A DNA stretch of 64,000 nucleotides from Mytilus edulis (lineage: Eukaryota > Mollusca > Bivalvia > Mytilida > Mytilidae): the NCBI RefSeq assembly GCF_963676685.1, contig NC_092344.1, positions 51,420,830 through 51,484,829 of the forward strand, written 5' to 3'. The translations under genes were made by a program, and so were the position numbers. Below are positions 12,963 through 24,059 of this stretch, piece after piece. Each line of letters starts with the position of its first letter. Positions within the stretch are counted from its first letter, which is position 1. The notes beneath the pieces are model-generated. The model had not been told where the DNA came from. It did no database searches and saw only the letters and a list, made by a program, of their open reading frames with translations.

Positions 12963-13849
12963 CGAGAAAAAAAAATCTGTGTTTCAGGTAACCTGACCGA
13001 CCCTGTTTTTTAGCCCCGACCCTAACTTTTTTATTGGATCTTTCAAAAAAAAAAAACAATAATAATTATCAACCGACCCTGTTTTTGACACAGGCTTCTG
13101 ATAAATGACATAATATTTTTTCTCTCTTGCTTCCTCTTGCATAGAAAGCCAGTAAAACATTCTATTAATGTCAAAAGGTATTCCAAATAGATTAAAATCC
13201 AAGAAATTTGCACAGCAGGTGCTTCAAAAACATTGCAAATGGCCCAAGACCACAATTAATGACCCCGCTTTTCGTTGTTCACGAATGTAGTTCCTTTTAA
13301 TTAGAGTGTATTTTTCCTTAATTTTTTTTCTTTCCCTTCCCCACTCATTTCTTAGATTTTATTGGGTGGAAATGAAAGATGAGAGGTAAAATAATTTTTT
13401 GGATGTTGTATTTAAACTCATTTTGATATGGAATGAGTGATTAGGCCAAGTGCAAAAAGGTCATATTTACAGTTTTCGGAACATCTCTTGACTTGTCCAT
13501 AGGGGTATGGATGTATATTGGCTAAATTTGTAAAAGTGATTGCTTCAATCTTTCTGAATTTTGGATATATTTTTGGACTAGTGCTATACATAAGACACAC
13601 AAAAAATTTGACAAAAGTGCATGGTGCAATTTTTTTAATGATACAAAATGTTCTAAAGAAATGATAGAGAAATTAATTGTGGTCTGTGGCCAAATGGCAC
13701 ACTTCCGGTTTTTGAAACTAATTATGGATCCGGACTTGGAAAAAACATGATAAATACTTAATAACTCAAATATGAAATTTTGAATCATCACCAAAAAGTA
13801 TACAGATATTTAGATTAATGTAACTAAGAAGTGTTTAAAGTTTTAAGCC

Positions 13850-14132
13850 ATAATCAAGAATTGTTTTTGAGATACGGTGTGAGATACGGTGTGACATGTG
13901 AAAAAAACACCCCCCTGTTTAAGTTACAATGTGCCGTAACTCAAAAAGTTTTAATCTTATTTTCACCAAGTATACAGATCATGTGACCATCATAAGAAAC
14001 AACTATATTAAGTTTCATGAAATTTGGATAAGTCGTTCTCAAGTTACGGTGCCACATGTTTACGCTGGACAGACAGACGGACACCTGACATTTGTATACC
14101 ATAATAGGTCCCGTCTTTGACGGACGTATAAA
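13850..14132 (-). repeat. End of a (R)ATACGYCCGT-type mollusc repeat
   Basis: Read on the minus strand the end is CTTTTTATACGTCCGTC, then AAAGACGGGACCTATTATGG and GTCCGTCTGTCTGTCC. This matches the left end of the intron element at 24202. Only one end is evident here. Confidence 0.6.
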
Positions 14133-14474
14133 AAGCAGTACTAAGCGTGCATGTTACGCTAGAAACATATTCAAAGAATACAGTTTTATAACTTCTTAAT
14201 GTCATATCCAATATTTATCAAAACCTAAAGGGGAGTTACATGTATCTTACTTCCTATATTTTTTCGTGGATGTCAATACACCTAATCGCTATTTATTCCA
14301 TACCGGATGAATTCTAAAATTACACAACTTTTTCATCCAGTTGAAGCTATCTGGGGGCCGTTGAAACAATTCACCATGCACAATACTTTTTAATGAGACC
14401 CGTTTTAACTTATTGTAAATACTTAAAACAAAATAATTTTTTACTTCAATTTTCAATTTCGAAAAATAGTGGAT

Positions 14475-14642
14475 TATTATAGGATTAAACACATTTTTTC
14501 TAGAGGTTATCGATGTGTAAACCGGGGCGGTTAACTCACAAACTGAATAAAAGTCCGAAGGACTTTTATGTCAAGTTTGTGAGTTAGAGACCCGGTTTAC
14601 ACATCAATAACCTCTAGAAAAAATTTGTTTAATCCTTATAAT
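14475..14642. repeat. Near-perfect 165-bp palindrome (foldback MITE)
   Basis: Two arms of about 80 bp meet at AAAAGTCC-GAA-GGACTTTT, centred on 14558. Matching outer blocks include GGATTAAAC with GTTTAATCC, CTAGAGGTTAT with ATAACCTCTAG, GTGTAAACCGGG with CCCGGTTTACAC, and TAACTCACAAACT with AGTTTGTGAGTTA. The spacer is 3 nt, so the whole block can fold into one long hairpin. Confidence 0.9.
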
Positions 14643-16623
14643 TCTTCAGCCAAACATACGCGAATATTAATTTACATCATTACTTTGATGGCTACTATAT
14701 GTACCATCAGATGCACAATGTCATGTCGTAACTAAGGAGTACGCCGCCATCTTGACTTTCTAAAAAAAACTTAAATGTTCGATAAATGCAACAGAATCTA
14801 AAATGAACTAGACCTACCTCAAAAACTTCATTTTAATTAGATACTATCCGAATTTGAAGCGTACAAGTAACGAAATAATCTTTCGTCTGAAAGTTTTCAA
14901 TCGTATGACGTCGTGTTTTGCCATGACGTACATTCGCCAAATCATTCGTGAAATTTCCCGGAATTTTATTTAAATTTTATTTTTATACATTTTCGAAGCT
15001 TTAGTGCATTTATTTTATTTCTTTTTTTGGGGTTATATATGCATTAGAATAGAAACAACTGCCATGCAATTGTTTTATAATCTCAACTTGCTGAAAATCC
15101 CAGTATCCCTGCAAGAATGTGTACCGCTCATGAATAGACTACAAAAGTAGTTTCGGAAACATGGTTTATCGAAGTGTAAACCAAGAGAAAAATTCTTCTT
15201 GACCAATCCAATTCAAGTATTTATAGATATGCAAATGATATAAGAATTATTAACTATTAAAGTTTCTTGATGATCGCTTTCTAAAGTTTTTCCTCCCTCA
15301 GCTCTCTAGTAAAAAACCTTTATTTTCAGTCGCATGACCCAAACAGAAAGTTGTACATACAGTGTATTACTGTTTTTCCCAGATTGGACTAAATAGCGAT
15401 AATTAAATAAAGTGTAATTTCCGGGATTGTTGAAAACTTGCATATTCATCACTATCTGATTTTGTGGTTTTAACAATCCAGACAGACAAATAGCAATAAG
15501 GTGTTTAGAAAAAGATGACCTAAAACCTCCTTCATATAAGACAAAAAAACATGGGAACTCATACTGAATGGTCAAATGTGTTCAATATGAAAATTTGGTA
15601 AAATCACAAATCAGCCGTTAATGTAAATGGACTATAAGTATGACTTTTGAGCAAATTTAAAGGGAAATGACGGGGAAGGGGCAAATTAGCTTTCAAGGGG
15701 AGCAAATGCTGTTTAAATTGATAAGCGGGTTTTAAATATAGAGGGAAAGTGGAGTCATCTTTTTAGACTTTAGTTACATGTAAATATAACTTATGTAGAC
15801 TTACCTTCAAATTCTATAGACTATTAAAAAAAAAAAACACACACACAACTCGGAATTATTTCTAATTCACTTGGACTACTGATATGCAAACCTAAAAACA
15901 AAAACAAAAATATCATAAAATAGTGATTGAAAGATTCATAACACTTTAAAAGGATAATTCAGACACGTGTTACACGGGGAGCATGTTTGTTTACATATAA
16001 TAATGTCACGTGATCGCGCACTGACCTCGAATGCTGCATCGCCCTTACAATTCACTAATACATGTACATAACCATTTTCATGCAAACATGCAACGTGAAT
16101 GTGATTGGTTATCAAATAATACAAAAATAATGCATGAACCGTTGAAGAAGAAATTATTTCATCAAATAGAGTGGATTTTCACTTTCGACACGAATAGGTC
16201 GAGTTGACATTCCTGTCATCGGAGATAGTATTGAGATAAAACGGATAAAACGGACCGTCAAAAAGGTCTAGAGAATCACATCAGTAGAACCTTAACATAA
16301 ATAAGTAATACTTGCCAACATTTCTCTAATTGATAACCTATAGAACTGAAATTTCACAAAAATACCGGTAAATAATTTTGTTGTGATGCTGGTTAAATTG
16401 GCGCTAAATAAATATTCTTACTCCTATTGCTTCATGTAAAAAAAAATGTATAGAATTGAATTCGACTACAGTTCAGAATAAAAAATAGTGAATATGCAAA
16501 AGCCAGGTAATATGTTAATGATAAAGTGTGTATAAATTTTCGTAAACGAAGTTACCCGTATACTTCCCCAAGAATTACATTTGAGCGCAAAGTTCTGTAA
16601 TTGTGTGATATGGTTTTGGGTTT
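14643..16623. other. No feature recognised
   Basis: No convincing frame. Two CACGTG words lie near 15964 and 16005, with no gene nearby to give them meaning. Confidence 0.45.
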
Positions 16624-16632
16624 ATGTAACAT

Positions 16633-16702
16633 AATTTAGACTGGGATCCTGGCTAATCTTGACCTTACGACGCGCAGCTAGATTGGGCCGGATCCCAGTC
16701 TA
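16633..16702. mobile_element. 70-bp hairpin mini-element with 9-bp target duplication
   Basis: TAGACTGGGATCC (16637-16649) and GGATCCCAGTCTA (16690-16702) are perfect 13-bp inverted repeats. Weaker complementarity continues inward (GGCTAATC with GATTGGGCC). ATGTAACAT lies on both sides (16624-16632 and 16703-16711) as a direct repeat, as expected for a target duplication. Confidence 0.7.
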
Positions 16703-16789
16703 ATGTAACATCGTAGAACTCAGGGTAACGGAATTTTTTGCGTTGCTATTAGATCATTGAGGCCATCTATTTTTATTGCGGGTTCCACA

Positions 16790-17210
16790 TATTTAAATCG
16801 GAATTATAGAAAAAATGGAATGTTGTGAGCAGAATCAAAACAGAAATGATGAACACTGCAACATTTCCAGAAAAATATAAATAGGATGGAGGATCTGTGT
16901 ATTCACATTATTTGTAAAACTCTCCTTATTCATGTGAAGCGTGTGCTTTACATCGAGGCTTATTCTTTACATCGAGGCTTATTATGCTAATCATTGACGC
17001 CACAGTACTTCAACCAATCAGACAATGTTTATTTGGGGCATTCGATCGATTTTAACTCAGATTTTGGAATATTTCAATCGAAATTATAGAAAAATGGAAT
17101 GTTGCTGGTACATATAAAATAGAAAATGATGAATACTTTTAGCTAAAGATAATTTGGATGGGGGTTCTGTGTATTCACATTATTTGCACAACTCTCCTTA
17201 CTGATGCCAT
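16790..17210 (+). repeat. Direct duplication, two copies about 280 bp apart
   Basis: Both copies carry AATTATAGAAAA.ATGGAATGTTG, then AAATGATGAA.ACT and TCTGTGTATTCACATTATTTG (16795-16932 and 17080-17205). A third partial copy is at 12905. A 20-bp block (TTTACATCGAGGCTTATT) is also doubled at about 16949-16983 between them. Confidence 0.7.
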
Positions 17211-18219
17211 ATTTTGGAATTTCCGTGACCTAAATGGTTCGCGAAAATTAATATTTTTATATATAGTATAGTAATTAAAAATATATCTATTATTATATTT
17301 AGGATAAAAAAAATAATATATTATATATATTTTATATCAAAAAGGGATAAAATTAAATTAATGAATAAAATTGTTTTTCTGAGTAGTGGTAAAATATATA
17401 GTATAACCTCTGCTTGGGGCAAACTCATAAATAAGATCACACCTGGTCAGAGGTAGTAAATTCTAAATAACATTTATTCAAAATTGTTACATCCTGTTTA
17501 ACTTAAAAAAAAATATACAAGATAAGTAATACACGAATTTAAGAAAATAGGGCTTTCCTTTTACCTACAGGTGAAACACACATGTACTGAGGCAATTAGA
17601 CCATATTAAAGTGCTAAATGAATGCCATTATTTTAATTTGACAAAAATACATAAATCAATTGAAATACATTTTTACTGTTACTTTGGAACACATTTCCTT
17701 TTTTAAAAAGGTTATCAAGGATCGATATGGAAATTCCATTGTCATGGTTGTATTAAATTCTTGGTTTAATAAAACAAACAAGGTCTCATTTTTTTTAAAA
17801 TTTATTAACTTATTTTATATACTATTTCATATAAATATTTATAAAAAAAAACCATTCACTACATTATTAACTAAAGTCAACTGACAACACAAATCTATAC
17901 TAGGCTTAAGTTAATGGTGAAAATAGTCCAAGTAGCATAAAATACTTCAGAAATATTCATAAAATTTGGTATAATATTGAAAATATTAGTCACAATTCAT
18001 TGTTTAGATTATTTGATCAGCTTGTTTAATTTGTATTTTAAGGTTGATATATATTATTATGTAAGTGTTGATTAATATTGTGTTGAAGTTATATTATGAT
18101 TGATTATTGTGAAATTTTAATGTCAATACTATATTGAATACATTTTTAATATAAAGTTGTTGTTCAAATTTCATTTTTATTAAAAATGTTTCCTTAAATG
18201 ATAAAATTCACTTGATAGA
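17211..18219. other. Very AT-rich stretch, no gene seen
   Basis: Long A/T runs. The 74-codon frame at 17660-17884 is a by-product of base composition. Confidence 0.5.
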
Positions 18220-18496
18220 TACAAAGAATAGGTCTAGGTTGGTTAAGACTTGGTCGAGTATGGTTCAGACTAGGTCGAGTACGGTTCAGACTAGGTCGAG
18301 TATGGTTCAGACTAGGTCGAGCATGGTTCAGACTCATATAAAATGGTTAAGAACTGGTCAAGTACAAATTCAGACTGTTAAGTAAGGTTCAGAGTACAGT
18401 CGAGTATTATCAAGTAAATTTCAGACCAATTCAGACTGGTCGAGTAAAAAATCAATACAGTCTAGTACAGATATATGCCATTTCAGACTTTTACTG
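18220..18496 (-). repeat. Foldback-type inverted-repeat end with 21-bp units
   Basis: GGTCGAG recurs at 18252, 18273, 18294 and 18315, a 21-bp period (unit like GGTCGAGTATGGTTCAGAC). The outer end, read inward on the minus strand, is CAGTAAAAGTCTGAAATGGC. It is the inverted partner of 6301-6620. Confidence 0.75.
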
Positions 18497-18598
18497 GTTT
18501 GTAATGATCTGATGCAGCTTTATTAAACATTAGCCTTATTTAAAAAAATTATGTTGATGAATGATGAATGGCAAATAAATGTTTGCATATAAAAAAAC

Positions 18599-18841
18599 AA
18601 GATGTGGTATGATTGCCAATGAGACAACTGTCCACAAGAGACCAAAATGACACAGACATTAACAACTATAGGTCACCGTACGGCCTTCAACAATGAGAAA
18701 AGCCCATACCGCATAGTCAGCTATATTTATTATTTAACCATTGCATTGTTTATGCTGTTCTTTGATAATTACCTCTAAGGAAAAACAGCTTACCTATATG
18801 TATTGAAAGTATTGTTGCTTACCTATATGTATTGAAAGTAT
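18599..18841 (-). repeat. Truncated retroposon tail and a 30-bp tandem duplication
   Basis: AAGATGTGGTATGATTGCCA at 18599 starts a 5'-truncated tail of the Penelope-like family (compare 41325 and, inverted, 51060-51180). At about 18781-18841 the sequence TTGCTTACCTATATGTATTG is doubled with a period near 30 bp. Confidence 0.65.
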
Positions 18842-19432
18842 TGTTTATACAAACATGAATTCCAGCTTAAAAGTTATTTTATAATAAGGATGCTGAATAG
18901 AATTAGCAAACAAACAAAGACCACTTGTTATATCTTAAGGTATACTATAGGTTAATTTCCAAGACATTCTACACTTTAAAGTACCAACTAAAATCTAAGC
19001 AGGAGACACACTAATCTTTTCTTAATTAGATAAATGTCACAGTATTGTTATTATTAATGTTGTTATCATGAATAATACTTTTACAGTTAAAAAAACTCTG
19101 ACTAGGTATTATGTCCAAATTTATTGCTTCTTTGAGAAATATATAAAGTTGATTATTGCTTATCACATGAAAATGAATGAGTGAAATACGTCACGCCACG
19201 CCGTAGACGCGGCGTTTTGTCACATTTATAGTTCCTCCATTGTTGAATTGTCCTTCATCAAGATCCCTGAGTCTTTCATGTTTGCTTATGTGATTTGTCT
19301 TTACAGTGTCTACAAGCCATTTTGTTTTTCTTTGTTGACATTGTTGTTTGTTTTTCTGATTAAGATTCTAACGCAATGTTGGCTGCTGTACCCCAATAAT
19401 TGTACATTCTTATGTATTATTGAAAACAATTT

Positions 19433-20068
19433 GTGGAATGATTGCCAATGACCAAATGACACAGAAATTATATACTATAGGTCACCGTACGGCTTTCAAC
19501 AATGAACAATGCCCATACCGCAAAAACAGCTATAAAAGGCCCCGAAATGACAATGTAAACCAATTCAAACGAAAAAACTAACGGCCTAATTCATGTACAA
19601 ACAATGGACGAAAAACTAATATGTTACACATAAACAAACAACAACCACTGATTTACAGGCTCCTGACTTTGGACAGGCATGTGGTGGGGTTAAACATGTT
19701 GGCGGGATTGCTACACTCCCTCTAACTTGGAACAGTGGTGTAACAGTACAACATTAGAACAAACTATAAAAACCAGTTGAAAAAGGCTTCACTCATCAGA
19801 TGGATAAAAATACTAACATAACAAATACAAGTGGACGTGACTGGGCACTTGTACATCCTAACAACAAAAAGACATTAAGTACAGATCGGAGAGAACTCGT
19901 GGCTACTGACAGCTAGTTCAAAGCCACCAAAAACTAATAAACAAATCATGCATATCAATCATTTCACATCCAACATCCAATGGAATTAATGTTAAGACGT
20001 CATTAACAGTCAGCAAAAAACATGACCTTGCAATGCAAAGATACAGTGTATATGTATAAACAATTAAT
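19433..20068 (-). repeat. 3' tail of the decayed Naiad-type element
   Basis: The stretch lies directly downstream of the RT remnant at 20071 and matches the tails at 41325-41750 (same orientation) and 50640-51180 (opposite). Shared blocks include GATTGCCAATGA, TATAGGTCACCGTACGG, AAGGCCCCGAAATGACAATG and TGTAACAGTACAACATTAGA. Confidence 0.75.
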
Positions 20069-20070
20069 AT

Positions 20071-22500
20071 TTAGTTTGCTTTTAATTTACTGATAACAAA
20101 ATCAATATTAAAACCAATAAAAACTATATTCAATGAGCTAATTACAGTGTTGAATTGGTTTTCTTTTAGAATTAGTTTATTTAAAGGATCGATAAGTTTA
20201 CCAGGATCGTTTCTAAATTTCGGAGCACGGTATACATTTCCGTAAAAATGAGGATGTACTATCTTAAATACAACCAAACTTTAAAACCAACTCTTTATAG
20301 CTATGGAAGAAATTAGTAAAGGTTTTAAGTAATTAGTTGTAACGAAATCCCTGGCTTAATAGTTTACCAGTTATACATAGATTACGTTTGTTAAAATCAA
20401 AAACGTCAAAACGGACACGGGCATAGCGAACAAGTTGTGAAATATAAACACCGTAAGGTGGTGACAAAGGAACATCACAATTTAAAAAGGGAAAATGAGC
20501 GTGGAGTTTCCCGTTTAAAACCATAATATCTAAATCTAGAAAAGGACAGTTATTACCGTTTCAACTTGATATATTCAAAGTAAGTTCCTTTGGGTAAATT
20601 TCGGCAGTATATTGAGAAAATTCTTGTTTATTTAACGAAAAAATATCATCAAGATAACGGTAAGTCTTGTTAAAATTGTCAATTAAATGCAATTTAGACG
20701 GTTCTTTACTGAGCATGGTCATAAACTGTGACTCATAACAGTACAAAAACAAGTCTGCTATTAAAGGGGCGCTATTAGTGTCAATATAAGTACCTATAAC
20801 CTGTCGATAAACTTTGTTGCCGAAACGTGCATAAATACTATCAAGGAGAAAATTAATAGCTTAAATCATCCCATCACACCTCCAGTAAGTATATCTAGCA
20901 TATCTACCTTTATCTTGACCTACATCTTGAAATTGACAATGAGGGTTGGTTGAAAACAAATCTTTACGACAAAAGAGATGATTTCAGCTTCCAAATTGTG
21001 AACTTTCAATTTATATGTAGAACATTCCAGCAGCGCCTACATACGGAGTATAAATCTCCCAATTAATACGATTTTCCCGGGCTGGTATTTCCTATCATGA
21101 TTTCCTTGATAGAAGATTGCTACTCACAAGGAAGCTATTAAATTAATAGTTCGAAATGGTGAAGTTGAAATCATCCCTTCGTAAATTTTACGGACGCCAT
21201 CACGAGTTGTTTGACCGTTATGGAATAACCGTTTCACAGATGACATCGGATATGTTCCGTAAGACGTAACTTCAATACCCTTTCCATTTTCACGAATGTG
21301 ACCTACCGAAATAGCCTATTTACCGGATTTGTAATAACATAAGCAACACGACGGATGTCACATGTGGAGCAGAATCTGCATACCCTTCCGGAGCACCTGA
21401 GATCACCCAAAGTTTTTTTGGGGGTTCGTGTTGCTTAGTCCTTAGTTTTCTATGTTGTGTCTTCTGTACTATTATTTGTCTGTTCGTCTTTTATTTTTAG
21501 CCATGGCTTTGTCAGTTTATTTTCTAATTATGAGTTTGACTCTCTCTCCGGTATCTTTCGTCCCTCTTTTTTCATTAGAGAATAATGCTTTAAATGAGCT
21601 GCAGTAAATAAATTTGCACTTGGGTTTACCAAACGACCATTTAATTTAATAGGAAATTTTTTTATTGATAATATTGTGTGGAAGTGTAGTGTAAAGAGAA
21701 GAAAAGTCAAAACTGTCCACAGAATCAAAAAAGTCCATCAAAAGCACGTTATTTATATAAAACATCCAACGAATTGTTTACACTACAAAAATAGTCAATT
21801 TCACTATTTCATATATTTTATTACAATAGTTTATGAAAAGCACTTTGATAGTACTTGAAACTTGTCAAAAGCACTGACAAAATAGTTGTAGAGGCCGAGA
21901 TGTAACAAGATTTTACTTGTTTTTCGTGTAGTATAGGTAACCAATACATAATAGGAACCTTCAAATGTTCAAAAGAAGCCTTAAGCTGTGATGTGGTAAT
22001 GATATATTTGTTTACTATATAACTCTCTGTGGACCGCATGGACTTGAATGTAAATGAATTTAAAATTTCATTCTTAAGAAGGTCCGTGTAGTATTTACGG
22101 CATACCACCACCACATTGTTGGCTGCTTTGTCATCCGGTAGAAACACAAACCACTTTGAAAGTTCTTGAAGTTTATTATTTTAATTCTGGGAATACTCTA
22201 TTTTTTACTACTTTATTATTTTCAAAATGTGATATTCTATTATCTACAACATGCATACATTTATTTAAATAAGAATCAAGAGATTTTTTTATCAGATTTT
22301 TCACGTTAACGTTAAAAAACGAGGAAAGAGCATCTTTGGTAATCTGACGAAACTGTTTTCAATCTGTTTAAGATGGATGACGATGTATTGTTTCCTTTCT
22401 TTTAATTTTTTAAACCTCTCTGTCCTGGACAATATTGAGGTCCCCCGTATTAAGTAGCCATAAGGAATATATATGCCTCGACAATTCACATTTTCAAGTT
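20071..22500 (-). pseudogene. Decayed Naiad-type Penelope-like element, RT part, interrupted
   Basis: Read from 22500 downward, blocks of the same protein as at 47435-44427 appear. They are a damaged CxC linker region (about 22480), DKAANN and VVVVCRKYY (about 22090), VPIMYWLP, then SFDFSSLYTTLPH (motif A, about 21690), ADLFLYCYE, YRYLDDIFSLN (motif C, intact YLDD, about 20655), VPLSPPYGVYISQLVRYARV and the C-terminal block ending at 20071. Motif B is destroyed: the IPMGTN position reads TYIDTN. Frameshifts and stops are frequent. The plus-strand fragment 20905-21576 splits it between motif A and the segment before motif B. The Cys before RKYY is TGC here and TGA in the other copy. Confidence 0.85.
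20905..21576 (+). pseudogene. Penelope-like RT 3' fragment nested in the Naiad copy
   Basis: The plus strand shows LDLHLEIDNEG, then LYDKRDDFSF, NIPAAPTYGV, a FLDRRLLLTRKLL block and KLKSSLRKFYGRHHELF..YGI, all with disruptions. The tail CCATGGCTTTGTCAG...GGTATCTTTCGTCCCTCTTT follows. It is the same family as 51775-53168 and is opposite in orientation to its host element, so it inserted later. Confidence 0.85.
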
Positions 22501-23220
22501 AAAGTGGTTATGTGTTATCAAAATTAGGAGATAGAAAGTTTTGAACGATAGAGTCATTAAAGTCATTATACAAGTGAGAAGTTATGTTTGCTATAAAACC
22601 AGGAAATAACCACCATTTTTGCATTAAGAAATGCCTATACCAAGTCAGGTCTGTGACACTTGCTTTCTCTTCATTTTGTGTGTTTGAGCTTTTAAAATTG
22701 CCATTTGTTATTTTACTTTGTGATAGTATATGTTTTCTATCTGGTCCTTTCTGTAGCTGCTCTGTAAATAAGATGAATATTCTGACAATTATGTAGAAGC
22801 CGTTGAGTAAGCTTCATGTTTTCGCGAAGTTCTATTTACTCTCTTCTCTCTATTTTTGATTTATACCAGTTTTGATAAGTGTTTGGCATGACTACAAATT
22901 TTCACGCTTCATCAGATCTAGCCGTGTTAAATTCAGTATAATTGTCAACCACCTACATGTGTGCTTTACATATGAATAAAAACGAATATATGGTAAAGTG
23001 TATTGATATCTTCAAATTAATTGTTTTCAAATGATAAAATATACAGCAACGATAAAATAGATTGAACCTTTACTTAGTGAAATAATTGGAGAAAAAATAC
23101 GTATCTTTGAATATAAACACAATCGTTGTTACAAACATATACATACAATCTTTCGATTTTTTATGAATTTTCAATAGATCTTTCCTCTTTCTGTCCTTCT
23201 GAGGCACATATGAGCTACTG
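22501..23220. other. Spacer; probable 3' UTR of cwo at its right end
   Basis: No supported gene. The part next to 23221 is probably transcribed on the minus strand as the cwo 3' UTR. No AATAAA signal was found close to the stop codon on that strand. Confidence 0.4.
23176..23206 (-). repeat. Short block shared with cwo intron 4
   Basis: TCAGAAGGACAGAAAGAGGA with its flanks, just after the cwo stop codon, recurs in the same orientation at 27755-27785 in intron 4, with one to three differences over about 33 bp. Confidence 0.7.
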
Positions 23221-24059
23221 TTATACCTGTGTTTGTATGGAAACACTTGGACCACAGAAGTTCACCGGGATACTAATGGGATGATATGCTGATGATCCTT
23301 TAGTATCGTCTTTAAACACACTTTTGAAATATGTAGGAGGTATTGATACGGGAACATAATGTGTTCCAAGAGGGTGAAGCACAAAGGCGGGTAAAGGCAC
23401 CTGTTTTGAATCAAAACGACCATCCTTCCCAAAGTCATTCTGATCATGTGGATTTTTATTTTCCTTGCAATTACTATTTGTAGAGCTATTTTCTGATCCT
23501 AAGTATTGACTGTATTCAGTGCTGGGGCTTGAAGTACTGTAGCTTACTATTTTTCGCTTTCCTTGTTCATTTTCATTCTCCATTGAATCTGAAGATCTTT
23601 CACTTTTGTGATCCCAAGAACTTCTTTCTTCAGAAAACCTTTTTGTTATATTGTGCTTAAATTTGTACGTATGTGACTTGTGGTAATCAATCTTACTGTC
23701 ATTAGTTCCCTCAGATGAATTTTCCTCACTGGAGTATAAACTGCCTCTAGAGCCGTTACGTTCATCTCTATCTGCTGTATCTCCCTGAACTGACTGTAGT
23801 GTAATGCACGATACACTTCCTTCTGACAATGACTGGCTTCTGATGCTGCTGTATCCTGATGTTCGGCTTGATGTTTGTTCTGTTCGCTTTAGCAGGGTAC
23901 AAAGATGTTCATCTTGTTTTATCATTGCAATGTTGTTTTCTGAAACTCCCATGCCTTGTAGCATTTGACCATTGCTCTGTGAGCTAAAATTTGAAACTGG
24001 TGCTTCTGACGTCAAAGAATCATTAGGCTTTACATCTTGGATCTCAGGTGCAGTTTTTA
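23221..24059 (-). CDS. cwo: cwo exon 6 (C-terminal half, stop)
   Basis: The acceptor is TTCTATTTTAG|TAAAA. It codes for residues 183-461, rich in Ser, Asn and Glu, with the two conserved blocks near its end, and stops with TAA at 23223-23221. The stop overlaps a possible donor (ACACAG|GTATAA), so a longer spliced isoform cannot be excluded from sequence alone. Confidence 0.9.

Noticed and set aside
23070..23255. Frame [12 protein letters not shown] downstream of the cwo stop
   Set aside because: It is in another frame than exon 6. It could only be used through a donor overlapping the stop codon, for which there is no further evidence.
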